Assembly: GCA_030042035.1 (NCBI GenBank)
Contig: JASIAN010000255.1
Coordinates: 1 to 32,842, forward strand
Origin: Alphaproteobacteria bacterium
GTDB lineage: Bacteria > Pseudomonadota > Alphaproteobacteria > ATCC43930 > CGMCC-115725
Direction: 5' to 3'
DNA length: 32,842 bases
Shown here: one piece after another, positions 6,716 to 16,170 of the stretch
How the letters are laid out: each line of letters begins with the position of its first letter
Numbering within the stretch: position 1 is the first letter of the stretch
Translations under genes and position numbers: made by a program
Notes under the pieces: model-generated
The model's input: the letters and a program-made list of their open reading frames with translations, nothing else
What the model was told of the DNA's origin: nothing
The model's database searches: none

Positions 6716-8053
6716 ATGAGCGCGGCGCTGCGGCAGATGCATCTCGGCGTCTTTGTACTCGGCACCGGCAACCATTCGGCCGGCTGGCGCTGGCCCGGCG
6801 CCGCCAACAGCGGCTGCGATCTTGCGGTCATGCTGGAGATCGCGCACATCGCCGAACGCGGCAAGTTCGACCTGTTGTTCATCTCCGACGGGCTCGACAT
6901 GGACCCGGGCGACCATCCGTCCTTTGTCAACCGGTTCGAGCCGACAACGCTGCTCGCCGTGCTGAGCGCCAACACGCGCCATATCGGCCTCGGCGGCACC
7001 GTATCGACGAGTTACAGCGAGCCCTACAATGTCGCCCGCATCTTTGCCTCGCTCGATCATCTGAGCGGCGGCCGCGTCGCGTGGAACGTCGTGACCAGCT
7101 CGCGGCCCGGCGCCGCGCTCAATTTCAGCCGCGAGCGCCATTTCGATCACGCGCTGCGCTATGCGCGCGCCGAGGAATTCGTCGATGTCGTAACGGGTTT
7201 GTGGGATTGCTGGGAGGACGGCGCGATCGTCGCCGACCGCGACACCGGCAGCTTCATCGACGCGGCGAAGGTGCATCCGCTCGACCACCGGGGCCGCTTC
7301 TTCCAGGTCAAGGGGCCGATGAACATCGCCCGCGCGCCGCAGGGCCACCCGGTCATCATCCAGGCCGGCGGTTCGCCGACCGGCCTCGACCTCGCGGCGC
7401 GCACCGCCGATGTCGTCTTTTCGGTCGTACAGGAATTGGAGGCCGCCAAGCGCGCTTATGCCGATCTGAAGGGCCGCATGGCGAAATACGGCCGCAGTCC
7501 CGACCAGCTTTCGCTATTGCCCGGCGTCATGCCGATCATCGGCGACAGCGAGGCGGAGGCGCGCGAGAAACTGTCGCGGCTGCAGCGCTGGGTGACGCCG
7601 ACCAATGCCTTGACGCTGGTCAGCGGCCGCATCGGCTACGACGTGACCGGCCATCCGCTCGACGCGCCGGTGCCGGCGCCGCCGCCGACCGAAGAGGGCG
7701 GCCGCACGTTCTCGCGCGTCCTCTATGAGACGGCGCGGCGGCAGAACATGACGCTGCGCGACCTCTACAACCTGACCGCGGCGGCGCGCGGCCACTGGGT
7801 GCTGTGCGGCACGCCCAATACGATCGCCGATACGCTCGAGGAATGGTTTGCCGAAGGCGCGGCCGACGGGTTCAACATCCTGCCGCCTTACTTTCCCGCC
7901 GCCTTTGCCGACTTTGTCGACCAGGTCGTGCCGGAATTGCAGCGCCGCGGTCTCTTTCGCCGCGACTACGAGGGCGCGACGCTGCGCGACCATTTCGGCC
8001 TCGCGCCGGTCGCGGCGCCGGCCCGCCGTGCCGCGCCCGCCGGCGCGGCATAG
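6716..8053 (+). CDS. LLM-class flavin-dependent monooxygenase, NtaA/SnaA/DszA group
   Basis: A 445-residue enzyme with the bacterial-luciferase-like fold. Group motifs include an N-terminal GNHSAGWRWPGA, the strand-loop FDLLFISDGLDM, TSYSEPYNVARIFASLDHLS, GGRVAWNVVTS, the substrate-side HPVIIQAGGSPTG, and GHWVLCGTPNTIADTLEEWF near the C-terminus. Relatives use FMNH2 supplied by a separate reductase to oxidise aminopolycarboxylates (NtaA), sulfones (DszA) or pristinamycin (SnaA). No flavin reductase gene is nearby. The start at 6716 has only a weak AAGG in front but matches the family N-terminus. The last 20 or so residues are an Ala/Pro/Arg-rich tail. The substrate is unknown; context suggests a heteroatom-containing organic compound. 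Confidence 0.9.
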   Translation: MSAALRQMHLGVFVLGTGNHSAGWRWPGAANSGCDLAVMLEIAHIAERGKFDLLFISDGLDMDPGDHPSFVNRFEPTTLLAVLSANTRHIGLGGTVSTSYSEPYNVARIFASLDHLSGGRVAWNVVTSSRPGAALNFSRERHFDHALRYARAEEFVDVVTGLWDCWEDGAIVADRDTGSFIDAAKVHPLDHRGRFFQVKGPMNIARAPQGHPVIIQAGGSPTGLDLAARTADVVFSVVQELEAAKRAYADLKGRMAKYGRSPDQLSLLPGVMPIIGDSEAEAREKLSRLQRWVTPTNALTLVSGRIGYDVTGHPLDAPVPAPPPTEEGGRTFSRVLYETARRQNMTLRDLYNLTAAARGHWVLCGTPNTIADTLEEWFAEGAADGFNILPPYFPAAFADFVDQVVPELQRRGLFRRDYEGATLRDHFGLAPVAAPARRAAPAGAA

Positions 8054-8076
8054 CGCTCCGGACGACAGGGGCGATC

Positions 8077-9030
8077 ATGCAATTCGGGTTCAACCTGCCG
8101 AACAGCGGCACGCTGGCGGCGCCCGAAGCGATGGCGCGCATCGCGCGCGACGGCGAGGCGCTCGGCTTTGATTATCTCAGCCTGACCGACCACATCGCGC
8201 TGCCCGATATCGCCGAGCCCGGCTACCCGTATTCCGAAAGCGGCGCGTTTTATTCAACCGACAGCGCCTATCGCCACGAGATGCTGACATCCGTGGCATG
8301 GCTCGCCGGCATCACTGAGCGGCTGCGGCTCGTGCTCGCCGTGCTCGTCGTGCCGCATCGGCCGGCGGTGCTGGCGGCGAAGATGCTGGCGACGATCGAC
8401 GCGCTGTCGGGTGGCCGGCTGACTGTCGGGGTCGGCGCCGGCTGGCTGAAGGCCGAGTTCGATTCGGTCGTGACGACGCCGTTTGCCGAGCGCGGCGCCG
8501 TCACCGACGAATACCTCGCCGCGTTCCGCACGCTGTGGACCGAACGCACGCCGACGATCGCCGGCCGCTACGTGCATTTCGACCGGCTGCTCTTGGAACC
8601 GAAGCCGGCGCAGCGGCCGCATCCGCCGATCTGGGTCGGCGGCGAGAGCCCGCCGGCGTTGCGCCGCGCCGCCCGGCTCGGCGACGCGTGGTATCCGATC
8701 GGCACCAACAACGCCCATCCGCTCGACAGCCTCGCGCGTTACCAGGCCGGCATCGAGCGGCTGCGGCGAGCGACCGAGAGGGCCGGCCGACCGCGCGACG
8801 CGGTGGCGCTGACCTACCGCGTCAAGCAGTATGGCGAGGCGGTCCCGACGCGCGCAGCGGATGGTGAGCGGCGGCTGTTCTCGGGCAGCGATGCGGACAT
8901 CATCAGCGACATCCGCGCCTTGCGCGATCTCGGGGTCAGCGCGATCGACTTTGATTTCGAGCGCCCCGACCCCGACGCCGTCGTCAGTGCGATGCGCAGC
9001 TTTCGCGAGCGGGTGCTGGCGAGAGTATGA
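8077..9030 (+). CDS. LLM-class oxidoreductase, F420-dependent-type family
   Basis: A 317-residue luciferase-like protein of the single-domain type usually annotated as F420-dependent (TIGR03619-like). It shows MQFGFNLPNSG at the start, YLSLTDHIALP, HRPAVLAAKMLATIDALSGG, LTVGVGAGWLKAEFD, and HPPIWVGGESPPALRRAAR. The ATG is 23 bp after the preceding monooxygenase stop, so the two are co-transcribed. Whether this organism makes F420 cannot be seen here; FMN is an equally possible cofactor. It probably catalyses a second oxidation or reduction step in the same pathway. It is the last gene of the left-hand catabolic cluster. Confidence 0.88.
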   Translation: MQFGFNLPNSGTLAAPEAMARIARDGEALGFDYLSLTDHIALPDIAEPGYPYSESGAFYSTDSAYRHEMLTSVAWLAGITERLRLVLAVLVVPHRPAVLAAKMLATIDALSGGRLTVGVGAGWLKAEFDSVVTTPFAERGAVTDEYLAAFRTLWTERTPTIAGRYVHFDRLLLEPKPAQRPHPPIWVGGESPPALRRAARLGDAWYPIGTNNAHPLDSLARYQAGIERLRRATERAGRPRDAVALTYRVKQYGEAVPTRAADGERRLFSGSDADIISDIRALRDLGVSAIDFDFERPDPDAVVSAMRSFRERVLARV

Positions 9031-9212
9031 GGTTCGCGCGTGCGGCGCGACTGGCGGCCGCCGTCGTGACGCCGGCGCCGGCGTCTGGTGTCGCCGCGGC
9101 AATCCAGCGTCCGCCGCCGACCTTTGCCGCGCCGCCGATTGCGGTCGGTAATGTTGCTCTGGTTGCGCAGAAGGCGGCCACATGCGAACATGCACCGGTC
9201 CGTATTCAAATT

Positions 9213-9226
9213 TTTTACGCGTAAAA
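9213..9226. promoter_or_regulatory. Perfect 14-bp palindrome, candidate operator of the pentose phosphate operon
   Basis: TTTTACGCGTAAAA reads identically on both strands and stands out as AT-flanked in a GC-rich gap. It lies 31-44 bp before the proposed gluconokinase start, the right place for a repressor or activator site of the whole operon. LacI- and GntR-type sugar regulators often use palindromes of this size. No regulator gene is adjacent, so the binding protein is unknown. Confidence 0.45.
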
Positions 9227-9256
9227 CTCCGGTCGGCAACGAGTGGGGAGCAGGGT

Positions 9257-9799
9257 TTGCCGCGATTGCTGCCGGCCGCGCGGATCGCGGTTGTCATGGG
9301 CGTAGCGGGCGCCGGCAAGACGACGGTCGGGTGCGAATTGGCGCGACGGCTCGGCTGGCAGTTCGAGGACGGCGACGTGCTGCATCCGCCGGAGAATGTT
9401 GCGAAGATGCGCAGGGGGCATCCGCTCGATGACAACGACCGCGCCCCGTGGCTCGCCGCAATCGCCGCGCAGATCGATGCGTGGCGACACGGCGGCATCC
9501 GCGGCGTCGTTACGTGCTCGGCGTTAAAACGGGCGTACCGCGACGTGATCGTCGGCGAGCGTCCGGAGGTGCGGCTCGTCTATCTCTGCGGTCCGCGGCA
9601 CGTGCTGGCGGAGCGTCTCGGGGGGCGAACCGGGCACTTCATGCCGGCCAGTCTGTTGGACAGCCAACTGGCGACGCTGGAGCCGCCGGACCCAAGCGAA
9701 CATCCGATCGTTGTCTCGATCGAGAAACCGGTGGCGGCGGTCGTCGCAAATATCGTCGCCGCGCTGGGGCCGGGCGCAATCACGCCAGCCGAGCGTTGA
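9257..9799 (+). CDS. gntK: Gluconokinase (thermoresistant GntK type)
   Basis: Phosphorylates D-gluconate with ATP to 6-phosphogluconate, feeding the next genes. The P-loop GVAGAGKTT stands close to the N-terminus, followed by the family motifs FEDGDVLHPPENVAKMRRGHPLDDNDRAPWL (a segment described here by its key residues D-G-D, H-P, K-M and D-D-R-x-P-W), TCSALKRAYRD, and GHFMPASLLDSQLATLEPP. I choose the TTG at 9257 because GGGGAG (9245-9250) precedes it and the 180-residue product matches the usual 165-180. The ATG at 9182 would add a 25-residue non-conserved tail and would place the 9213 palindrome inside the gene. Function is secure; the start is not. Confidence 0.9.
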   Translation: MPRLLPAARIAVVMGVAGAGKTTVGCELARRLGWQFEDGDVLHPPENVAKMRRGHPLDDNDRAPWLAAIAAQIDAWRHGGIRGVVTCSALKRAYRDVIVGERPEVRLVYLCGPRHVLAERLGGRTGHFMPASLLDSQLATLEPPDPSEHPIVVSIEKPVAAVVANIVAALGPGAITPAER

Positions 9800-9878
9800 C
9801 AGGGCGCGGCGGCGACCGAAATAAGGCGCGGGTATCCGGATCGAACCGGTCGCGCGGGCAGCCAGGAGGGATGAGCGA

Positions 9879-12722
9879 ATGACCAATCCGCTGCGAGAGC
9901 TGCAGGAATACGGCCAGTCGGTATGGCTCGACTTTGTCAGCCGCGATCTGCTGCGCAGCGGCGCGCTCAGAAAGCTGATCGAGGAGGACGGGCTGCGCGG
10001 CGTCACATCGAACCCGTCGATCTTCGAAAAGGCGATCGGCCACGGCGACGATTACGACGAGTTGATCGCCGCCGCCGAACGGCAGGGCGATCTCGATCCC
10101 GGCGCGTTGTTCGAGGATCTCGCGATCCATGACATCCAGGAAGGCGCCGACGCGCTGGCGCCGGTATACGAGCAGACGCAGCGGCGCGACGGCTTCATCT
10201 CGATCGAGGTGTCGCCTTATCTGGCGATGCAGACGCACGAAACGATCGCCGAGGGCCGGCGCCTCTGGGGTCATATCAACCGCCGCAACCTGATGGTGAA
10301 GGTGCCGGGCACGAAACCCGGCCTGCCGGCAATCCGCACGCTGATCGGCGAAGGCATCAACGTCAACGTGACGCTGTTGTTCTCGCAGCAGGTCTATGCC
10401 GACGTCGCGGAGGCCTACATCTCGGGCCTTGAAGATTTTGTCGCCAAGGGCGGCGACCCGCACAGGGTGGCAAGCGTCGCGAGCTTCTTTGTTAGCCGCA
10501 TCGACACGCTGGTGGACGATGCGCTCGACCAGCGCAGCAGGGCGGCGTCTGGCGCGGCCGAGCGGCAGCGCCTTGCGGCGCTCAAGGGCAAGATCGCGAT
10601 CGCCAATGCAAAGCTCGCCTACCGCTACTATCAACAGCTCTACAACAGCGAGCGCTGGCAGCGCCTGGCGCAGCTCGGCGCCCAGACGCAGCGCCTGTTG
10701 TGGGCCTCGACCGGCACGAAGAACAAGGCCTACAGCGACGTGCTCTATGTCGAGGAGCTGGTCGGCCCGGACACCGTCAATACAATGCCGCCGGCGACGA
10801 TGGACGCGTTCCGCGACCACGGAAGGCTGCGCGCGAGCCTTGAAGAGGATGTCGCGGCGGCGCAGGCCGTCATGGACGCATTGCCGGCGGCCGGCGTCTC
10901 GATCGACAACATCACGGCGCGGCTCGTCGAGGATGGGGTCAGGCAGTTTGCCGATGCCGCCGACCAGCTCTATGCGGCGGTGCAGAAGAAGCGCCGCAGC
11001 GTGCTCGGGTCAAAGCTCAATGCGATGAGCTGGAAGTTGCCGACCAACCTGCAGCAAGAGGTCGACGCGACGCTCGAGGAATGGCGCAAGGAAGGCAATG
11101 TGCGTCGCCTGTGGGCGCATGACGGTGCGCTGTGGACGGAAACCGACGAGGCGCGCTGGCTCGGCTGGCTGACGATCGTCGATACACAGCTGAACGCGGC
11201 TGCCCATCTTGAGGCCTTTGCGGCGGACGTGAAGGCGGCCGGCTTCAGCGACGCGCTGCTGCTCGGCATGGGCGGTTCCAGTCTCGGCCCGGAGGTGCTG
11301 GCGCAGACGCTCGGCAGCAAGCCGGGGTTCCCGCGGCTGCAGATCGTCGATTCGACTGATCCGGCGCAACTGAAGCGCCTCGAAGCGTCGGTCGATGTGA
11401 AGAAAACGCTGTTCATCGTCTCGAGCAAATCGGGCAGCACGCTCGAACCCAACATCTTCAAGCAGTATTTCCTGGCGCGTGCGCAGGAGGCGCTGGGCGA
11501 GAATGCGGTTCAGCATTTTGTCGCCGTGACAGACCCCGGCTCGTCGGTCGAAAAGATGGCACGCGCCGAGGGCTTCCGCAGCGTGTTTCACGGCGAGCCG
11601 ACGATCGGCGGGCGCTATTCGGTGCTGTCCGATTTCGGCATGGCGCCGGCCGCGGCGATGGGCATCGACACCGCCGACTTCCTCGAACGCACGGCCGAGA
11701 TGGCGCGCTCCTGCTCGGCGAACGCGCCGCCCATTGAAAACCCCGGCATCATTCTCGGCGCGATCCTCGGCGTCGCGGCCCGGCACGGCCGCGACAAGGC
11801 GACGATCATCGCGTCCGCCGGCGTCGCATCGGTCGGCGCGTGGCTCGAACAGCTGATCGCCGAATCGACCGGCAAGCTCGGCCGCGGCATCATCCCGGTC
11901 GATGCCGAGCCGGTCGGCACACCCGCGGTTTACAGCAACGACCGGGTTTTTGCGTATCTGAAGCTCGCCTCGGACGACGACAAGGAGCGCGCGGCAGCGG
12001 TCGCGGCGCTCGAGGCGGCCGGCCAGCCGGTCGTGCGCATCACGATTTCCGACCCGATGCAGATCGGCCAGGAATTCTTCCGCTGGGAGATGGCGACCGC
12101 GGTCGCCGGCGCGATCATCGGCATCAACCCGTTCGACCAGCCCGATGTCGAGGCGCAAAAGGTCAAGACCCGCGAATTGACCGCGGCCTATGAAAAAACC
12201 GGCAATCTGCCGGCCGAGACGCCGTTTCTCTCGACCGATGGCATCGCGCTGTTCGCCGACCCCGCGAATGCCGCGGCGCTTAAGGGCGCGACAACTCTCG
12301 CGGGTGTGCTGAAGGCGCATCTCGCGCGGGTCGAGGCCGGCGATTATGTCGCGCTCCTTGCCTATATCGAACGCAACGCGGCGCATACCGACGCATTGCA
12401 GCGTCTCCGCAGAGTGATCCGCGACCATACCAAGGCGGCGACCTGCGTCGGCTTCGGGCCGCGTTTCCTGCATTCGACCGGGCAGGCCTACAAGGGGGGC
12501 CCGAACAGCGGGGTGGTGCTGCAGATCACCTGCGCCGACGGCGCGGATATTGCCGTACCCGGGCAGAAATACAGCTTCGGCATTGTCAAGGCGGCGCAGG
12601 CGCGCGGCGATTTCGACGTGCTGGCCGAGCGCGGCCGGCGCCTGTTGCGCGTCCACCTGCCGGCCGATGTCGATAGCGGGCTGGCGACGCTTGGCCGCGC
12701 CATCGACGCGGCGTTGAGGTAG
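9879..12722 (+). CDS. tal-pgi: Bifunctional transaldolase / glucose-6-phosphate isomerase
   Basis: A 947-residue natural fusion. The N-terminal part, about residues 1-365, is transaldolase: [12 protein letters not shown], the Schiff-base lysine K141 in LMVKVPGTK, and the [10 protein letters not shown] strand. The C-terminal part, about 375-947, is phosphoglucose isomerase: [10 protein letters not shown] near 461, the phosphate-binding [11 protein letters not shown] near 513, [11 protein letters not shown] near 576, and [16 protein letters not shown] at the end. The fusion is known from some alphaproteobacteria, acetic acid bacteria among them. It joins fructose-6-phosphate production by transaldolase to isomerisation to glucose-6-phosphate, so carbon can cycle back into the oxidative branch. 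The ribosome site AGGAGGG precedes the ATG. Both active sites look intact. Confidence 0.95.
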   Translation: MTNPLRELQEYGQSVWLDFVSRDLLRSGALRKLIEEDGLRGVTSNPSIFEKAIGHGDDYDELIAAAERQGDLDPGALFEDLAIHDIQEGADALAPVYEQTQRRDGFISIEVSPYLAMQTHETIAEGRRLWGHINRRNLMVKVPGTKPGLPAIRTLIGEGINVNVTLLFSQQVYADVAEAYISGLEDFVAKGGDPHRVASVASFFVSRIDTLVDDALDQRSRAASGAAERQRLAALKGKIAIANAKLAYRYYQQLYNSERWQRLAQLGAQTQRLLWASTGTKNKAYSDVLYVEELVGPDTVNTMPPATMDAFRDHGRLRASLEEDVAAAQAVMDALPAAGVSIDNITARLVEDGVRQFADAADQLYAAVQKKRRSVLGSKLNAMSWKLPTNLQQEVDATLEEWRKEGNVRRLWAHDGALWTETDEARWLGWLTIVDTQLNAAAHLEAFAADVKAAGFSDALLLGMGGSSLGPEVLAQTLGSKPGFPRLQIVDSTDPAQLKRLEASVDVKKTLFIVSSKSGSTLEPNIFKQYFLARAQEALGENAVQHFVAVTDPGSSVEKMARAEGFRSVFHGEPTIGGRYSVLSDFGMAPAAAMGIDTADFLERTAEMARSCSANAPPIENPGIILGAILGVAARHGRDKATIIASAGVASVGAWLEQLIAESTGKLGRGIIPVDAEPVGTPAVYSNDRVFAYLKLASDDDKERAAAVAALEAAGQPVVRITISDPMQIGQEFFRWEMATAVAGAIIGINPFDQPDVEAQKVKTRELTAAYEKTGNLPAETPFLSTDGIALFADPANAAALKGATTLAGVLKAHLARVEAGDYVALLAYIERNAAHTDALQRLRRVIRDHTKAATCVGFGPRFLHSTGQAYKGGPNSGVVLQITCADGADIAVPGQKYSFGIVKAAQARGDFDVLAERGRRLLRVHLPADVDSGLATLGRAIDAALR

Positions 12723-12763
12723 AGGATCGGATTGTCTTTCACGACGGGAACGGGAGGGCGCGC

Positions 12764-13738
12764 ATGCAGCTCGGTATGATCGGCCTCGGCCGGATGGGCG
12801 GCAACATCGTGCGGCGGCTGATGCGCGCCGGGCATAGCTGTGTCGTCTACGACAGAAGCGCAGAGGCGACGCAGGGGCTGGCGGGCGAAGGCGCGACGGC
12901 GAGCCGCGACCTCGCCGATTTTGTCCGCCAATTGCAGAAGCCGCGCGCCGTCTGGGTCATGCTGCCAGCGGGCGCGATCACCCATGGCACGATCGTCGAG
13001 CTGTCCGGTCTGCTCGAGCCGGGCGACATCCTGATCGACGGCGGCAATTCGTTCTTTCACGACGATGTCGCGCACGCCGACATGCTGAAGGAAAAAGGCA
13101 TCCGCTATCTCGATGTCGGCACGTCGGGCGGCGTGTGGGGCTTGGAACGCGGATACTGCATGATGATCGGCGGCGACAAGGCGGCGTTCGAGCATCTCGA
13201 CCCGATCTTTGCGACGCTCGCCCCGGGCCGCGGCGCGATCGATCGCACGCCGGGGCGCGACAGGCGCGATCCGCGGGCCGAGCAGGGCTATCTGTTTTGC
13301 GGGCCGGCCGGCGCCGGGCATTTTGTCAAGATGGTGCACAACGGCATCGAATACGGGCTGATGCAGGCCTACGCCGAGGGCTTTGACATCCTGCGCGGCG
13401 TCAATTCGCCGGCGGTGCCGGAAAATCGTCGCTACGAACTCGATGTCGCGGACATCGCCGAGGTGTGGCGGCGGGGCAGCGTCGTCGCGTCGTGGCTGTT
13501 GGATCTGAGCGCCATCGCGCTCGCCGAGGACCCCGAGCTCAAGGAATTCACCGGCCGCGTCGATGATTCGGGCGAGGGTCGATGGACGATCCAGGCCGCG
13601 ATCGAGGAGGCGGTGCCGGCGGAGGTGTTGTCTGCCGCACTCTATACCCGCTTCCGCTCGCGGCGCGACCACACGTTTGCCGAGAAGGTTCTGTCGGCGA
13701 TGCGCCGGCAGTTTGGCGGCCATCAGGAAGCGCCTTGA
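12764..13738 (+). CDS. gnd: 6-phosphogluconate dehydrogenase, decarboxylating, short (GntZ/YqeC) form
   Basis: Converts 6-phosphogluconate to ribulose-5-phosphate and CO2 with NAD(P)+. It has the Rossmann motif GLGRMGGNI at residues 6-14, the substrate motif [24 protein letters not shown], and the catalytic segment [20 protein letters not shown]. At 324 residues it is the short form, about 140 shorter than E. coli Gnd; short forms are often NAD-preferring. The ribosome site GGGAGGG lies close to the ATG. It is 41 bp after the fusion gene and 11 bp before zwf. Confidence 0.95.
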   Translation: MQLGMIGLGRMGGNIVRRLMRAGHSCVVYDRSAEATQGLAGEGATASRDLADFVRQLQKPRAVWVMLPAGAITHGTIVELSGLLEPGDILIDGGNSFFHDDVAHADMLKEKGIRYLDVGTSGGVWGLERGYCMMIGGDKAAFEHLDPIFATLAPGRGAIDRTPGRDRRDPRAEQGYLFCGPAGAGHFVKMVHNGIEYGLMQAYAEGFDILRGVNSPAVPENRRYELDVADIAEVWRRGSVVASWLLDLSAIALAEDPELKEFTGRVDDSGEGRWTIQAAIEEAVPAEVLSAALYTRFRSRRDHTFAEKVLSAMRRQFGGHQEAP

Positions 13739-13749
13739 GGGGAGCCGGG

Positions 13750-15303
13750 ATGGAAAGCGACACGTCGGGGCGGACGGCGCGCGGCCATCGGGCGCCGCCC
13801 TGCGCGATTGTCATCTTTGGCGCCAGCGGCGATTTGACGAAGCGCCTCTTGATGCCGGCGCTCTACAATCTGGCGCGCGCCCGCCGGCTCTCCGAGGGGT
13901 TTGCCGTCGTCGGCATCGACCGCACCCCGTGGTCGGAAGAGGAATTCCGCGCCTCGCTTGCCGAGGGGGTGCGCAGTTTCGTCTCCGACACCGGCGGCGG
14001 CGGCGCGGTTGCCGAGAGTTTCGATCCCGACACGTGGGATTTCATCGCCGCGCGCCTGACGCATCTCGACGGTGACGCGACCGACCCTGGGATTTACCAA
14101 CAGCTGCATAAGAAGCTGCAAGAAGTCGAGCGCGATTACGGCACCGGTGGCAATGTGATCTTTTATCTCGCGGTCGCCAGCGCGCTGTTCGGACCAATCG
14201 TCGAGCGCATCGCCGAGGCCGGCCTCGCCGCCGAAAAGGACGGGCATTGGCGGCGGGTCATCATCGAGAAGCCGTTCGGCGCCGATCTACAATCGGCGCG
14301 GGCACTGAACGAGCGGCTCCTCAACGTGCTCGATGAATCGCAGATCTACCGGATGGACCATTTCCTCGGCAAGGAGACGGTCCAGAACATCATGGTCATG
14401 CGCTTCGCCAACGGCATTTTCGAGCCGCTGTGGAACCGCGACCATATCGACCATGTGCAGATCACGGTGGCGGAGACCGTCGGGGTCGAGCGCCGCGCCG
14501 CGTTCTACGAGGCGACCGGCGCCTTGCGCGACATGGTGCCCAACCACGTCTTTCAGCTGTTGGCGCTGACCGCAATGGAGCCGCCCAATTCGTTCGCCGC
14601 CGACGCGGTGCGCACCGAGAAGGACAAGGTGCTGGAGGCGCTGGTGCCGCTGAACGGCGAGGATGCGACGCGCAATGTCGTGCGCGGACAATATACGGCC
14701 GGCATCGTGCGCGGCCAGCCGGTGAAGGCTTACCGCGAGGAGGCGGGAGTTGCACCCGATAGCATGACCGAGACGTACATCGCGATGCAGCTCGGCATCG
14801 ACAACTGGCGCTGGGCGGACGTGCCGTTTTATCTGCGCACCGGTAAATCGATGACCCGGCGCACGACCGAGATTGCCATCCAATTCAAGCGGGTGCCGTT
14901 CGGGCTGTTCCGCGATACGCCGGTCGATGCCCTGACGCCCAATGTGCTGGTGTTGCAGATACAGCCGGACGAAGGCATCTCGCTGCAGTTCGGTGCGAAG
15001 CGGCCGGGTCCCGAGATTCGCCTCGGGGGCGTGCGCATGGATTTCCGCTACCGCGACTATTTCCACTCCGAACCGAGCACCGGCTACGAGACGCTCGTCT
15101 ATGACTGCATGATCGGCGATGCGATGCTGTTCCAGCGCGCCGACAGTGTCGAGGCCGGCTGGGCGGCAGTGCAGCCGGTCCTCGACCTGTGGCAGCGCAA
15201 CAAGAGCACACCGCTCGAATTCTATCCGGCCGGCACCGCCGGGCCCGACGCCTCCGACCAGCTGCTGTTGCGCAGCGGCCGCCGGTGGCGCCCGATCAGC
15301 TGA
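13750..15303 (+). CDS. zwf: Glucose-6-phosphate 1-dehydrogenase
   Basis: Oxidises glucose-6-phosphate to 6-phosphogluconolactone with NADP+ (or NAD+), the entry step of the oxidative pentose phosphate and Entner-Doudoroff pathways. The 517-residue length is normal. The nucleotide-binding motif FGASGDLTKRLLMPALYNL lies near residue 20, and the active-site signature RMDHFLGKE is near residue 201, with Phe where Tyr is more common. The C-terminal YRDYFHSEPSTGYETLVYD is also typical. The start at 13750 is 11 bp after the gnd stop with GGGGAG before it; the frame is open further upstream but only as an overlap with gnd. The next operon gene is separated by a repeat. Confidence 0.96.
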   Translation: MESDTSGRTARGHRAPPCAIVIFGASGDLTKRLLMPALYNLARARRLSEGFAVVGIDRTPWSEEEFRASLAEGVRSFVSDTGGGGAVAESFDPDTWDFIAARLTHLDGDATDPGIYQQLHKKLQEVERDYGTGGNVIFYLAVASALFGPIVERIAEAGLAAEKDGHWRRVIIEKPFGADLQSARALNERLLNVLDESQIYRMDHFLGKETVQNIMVMRFANGIFEPLWNRDHIDHVQITVAETVGVERRAAFYEATGALRDMVPNHVFQLLALTAMEPPNSFAADAVRTEKDKVLEALVPLNGEDATRNVVRGQYTAGIVRGQPVKAYREEAGVAPDSMTETYIAMQLGIDNWRWADVPFYLRTGKSMTRRTTEIAIQFKRVPFGLFRDTPVDALTPNVLVLQIQPDEGISLQFGAKRPGPEIRLGGVRMDFRYRDYFHSEPSTGYETLVYDCMIGDAMLFQRADSVEAGWAAVQPVLDLWQRNKSTPLEFYPAGTAGPDASDQLLLRSGRRWRPIS

Positions 15304-15329
15304 TGACGCGATGTATCAAGATCACAGCC

Positions 15330-15408
15330 GTCATTGCGAGCGAAGCGAAGCGATCCAGATGAGCAACACGGCGCGGGATTGCTTCGTCGCACCGCTCCTC
15401 GCAATGAC
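15330..15408. repeat. Palindromic intergenic repeat, family A, copy 2
   Basis: A 79-bp imperfect inverted repeat from GTCATTGCGAGCGAAGCGAA to CCGCTCCTCGCAATGAC, with the same outward ends as the copy at 3811. It lies inside the pentose phosphate operon between zwf and rpe, 26 bp after the zwf stop. As an RNA hairpin it could protect the upstream part of the transcript or lower downstream expression. Confidence 0.85.
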
Positions 15409-15426
15409 AGTGTGAGAATGCGATAG

Positions 15427-16170
15427 ATGCCGCCCCTCGCTGACCGTCATGCTGAAGCGCGCCCGCAGGGCGCGTCTCGAAGCACGCGCCGGCTGATTGT
15501 CGCGCCGTCGATCCTGTCGGCCGACTTTGCGCGGCTCGGCGAGGAAGTGCGCGCGGTCGAGGCGGCCGGCGCCGACTGGATCCACGTCGATGTCATGGAC
15601 GGCCGCTTCGTGCCCAACCTGACGATCGGCCCGGTCGTCGTCGAAGCCGTGCGCCGCGTCACAAAAAAGCCGCTCGACGTGCATTTGATGATTGTCGAAC
15701 CGGAGCGCTATCTCGGCGACTTCGCGAGCGCCGGCGCCGACCACATCCTCGTCCACTGCGAGCCGTCGGCGACGATCCACCTGCACCGCACGCTGTCGCA
15801 CATCCGCGATCTCGGCAAGCTCGCCGGGGTCGTGCTCAATCCGGCGACGCCGCTCGACCAGATCGAGCACATTCTCGACCTCGTCGCCATCGTTCTGATC
15901 ATGACCGTCAACCCCGGTTTCGGCGGGCAGAAATTTATTCCTGCGATGCTGCCGAAGATCCGCGCGTTGCGGCGGCTGTGCGATGAGCGCGGCGTTGATC
16001 CGGTCATCGAGGTCGATGGCGGCTTGTCCGGCGCCAATGCGTGGCAGGCGATCGAGGCCGGTGCCACCGCGATCGTCGCCGGCTCGGCGGTGTTCGGGGC
16101 TGCCGATTATGCCGCGGCGATCGCGGCCATCCGCAGCTCTACGGCGCCCTCCGCCGGAGCACGCCCCTGA
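15427..16170 (+). CDS. rpe: Ribulose-phosphate 3-epimerase
   Basis: Interconverts ribulose-5-phosphate and xylulose-5-phosphate. The 247-residue frame carries all family motifs of this metal-dependent TIM barrel: [58 protein letters not shown], and [12 protein letters not shown]. The usual protein starts about 2-5 residues before APSILSADF, but here the frame extends 25 residues upstream to the only in-frame ATG (15427), whose ribosome site is weak. That extension coincides with a palindromic repeat at 15446-15486. Either the repeat is translated as a non-native N-terminal tail, or translation begins at a non-ATG codon near 15490. The stop overlaps the rpiA start (TGATG). Confidence 0.94.
   Translation: MPPLADRHAEARPQGASRSTRRLIVAPSILSADFARLGEEVRAVEAAGADWIHVDVMDGRFVPNLTIGPVVVEAVRRVTKKPLDVHLMIVEPERYLGDFASAGADHILVHCEPSATIHLHRTLSHIRDLGKLAGVVLNPATPLDQIEHILDLVAIVLIMTVNPGFGGQKFIPAMLPKIRALRRLCDERGVDPVIEVDGGLSGANAWQAIEAGATAIVAGSAVFGAADYAAAIAAIRSSTAPSAGARP
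15446..15486. repeat. REP-like palindrome inside the 5' end of rpe
   Basis: GTCATGCTGAAG followed by a perfect 7-bp stem, CGCGCCC (15458-15464) and GGGCGCG (15468-15474) around GCA, then TCTCGAAGCACG. This layout is like the common alphaproteobacterial GTCATGCTGAxG...CTCGAAGCACG repeats. It lies in the rpe reading frame ahead of the conserved domain. Confidence 0.65.

Noticed and set aside
9027-9224. 65-codon frame overlapping the end of the second LLM gene
   Set aside because: ATGA overlap is suggestive, but the product is a low-complexity Ala/Pro sequence without motifs and covers the palindrome and leader of the gntK operon.
11010-12656. 548-codon minus-strand frame
   Set aside because: Antisense shadow of the isomerase half of the tal-pgi fusion.
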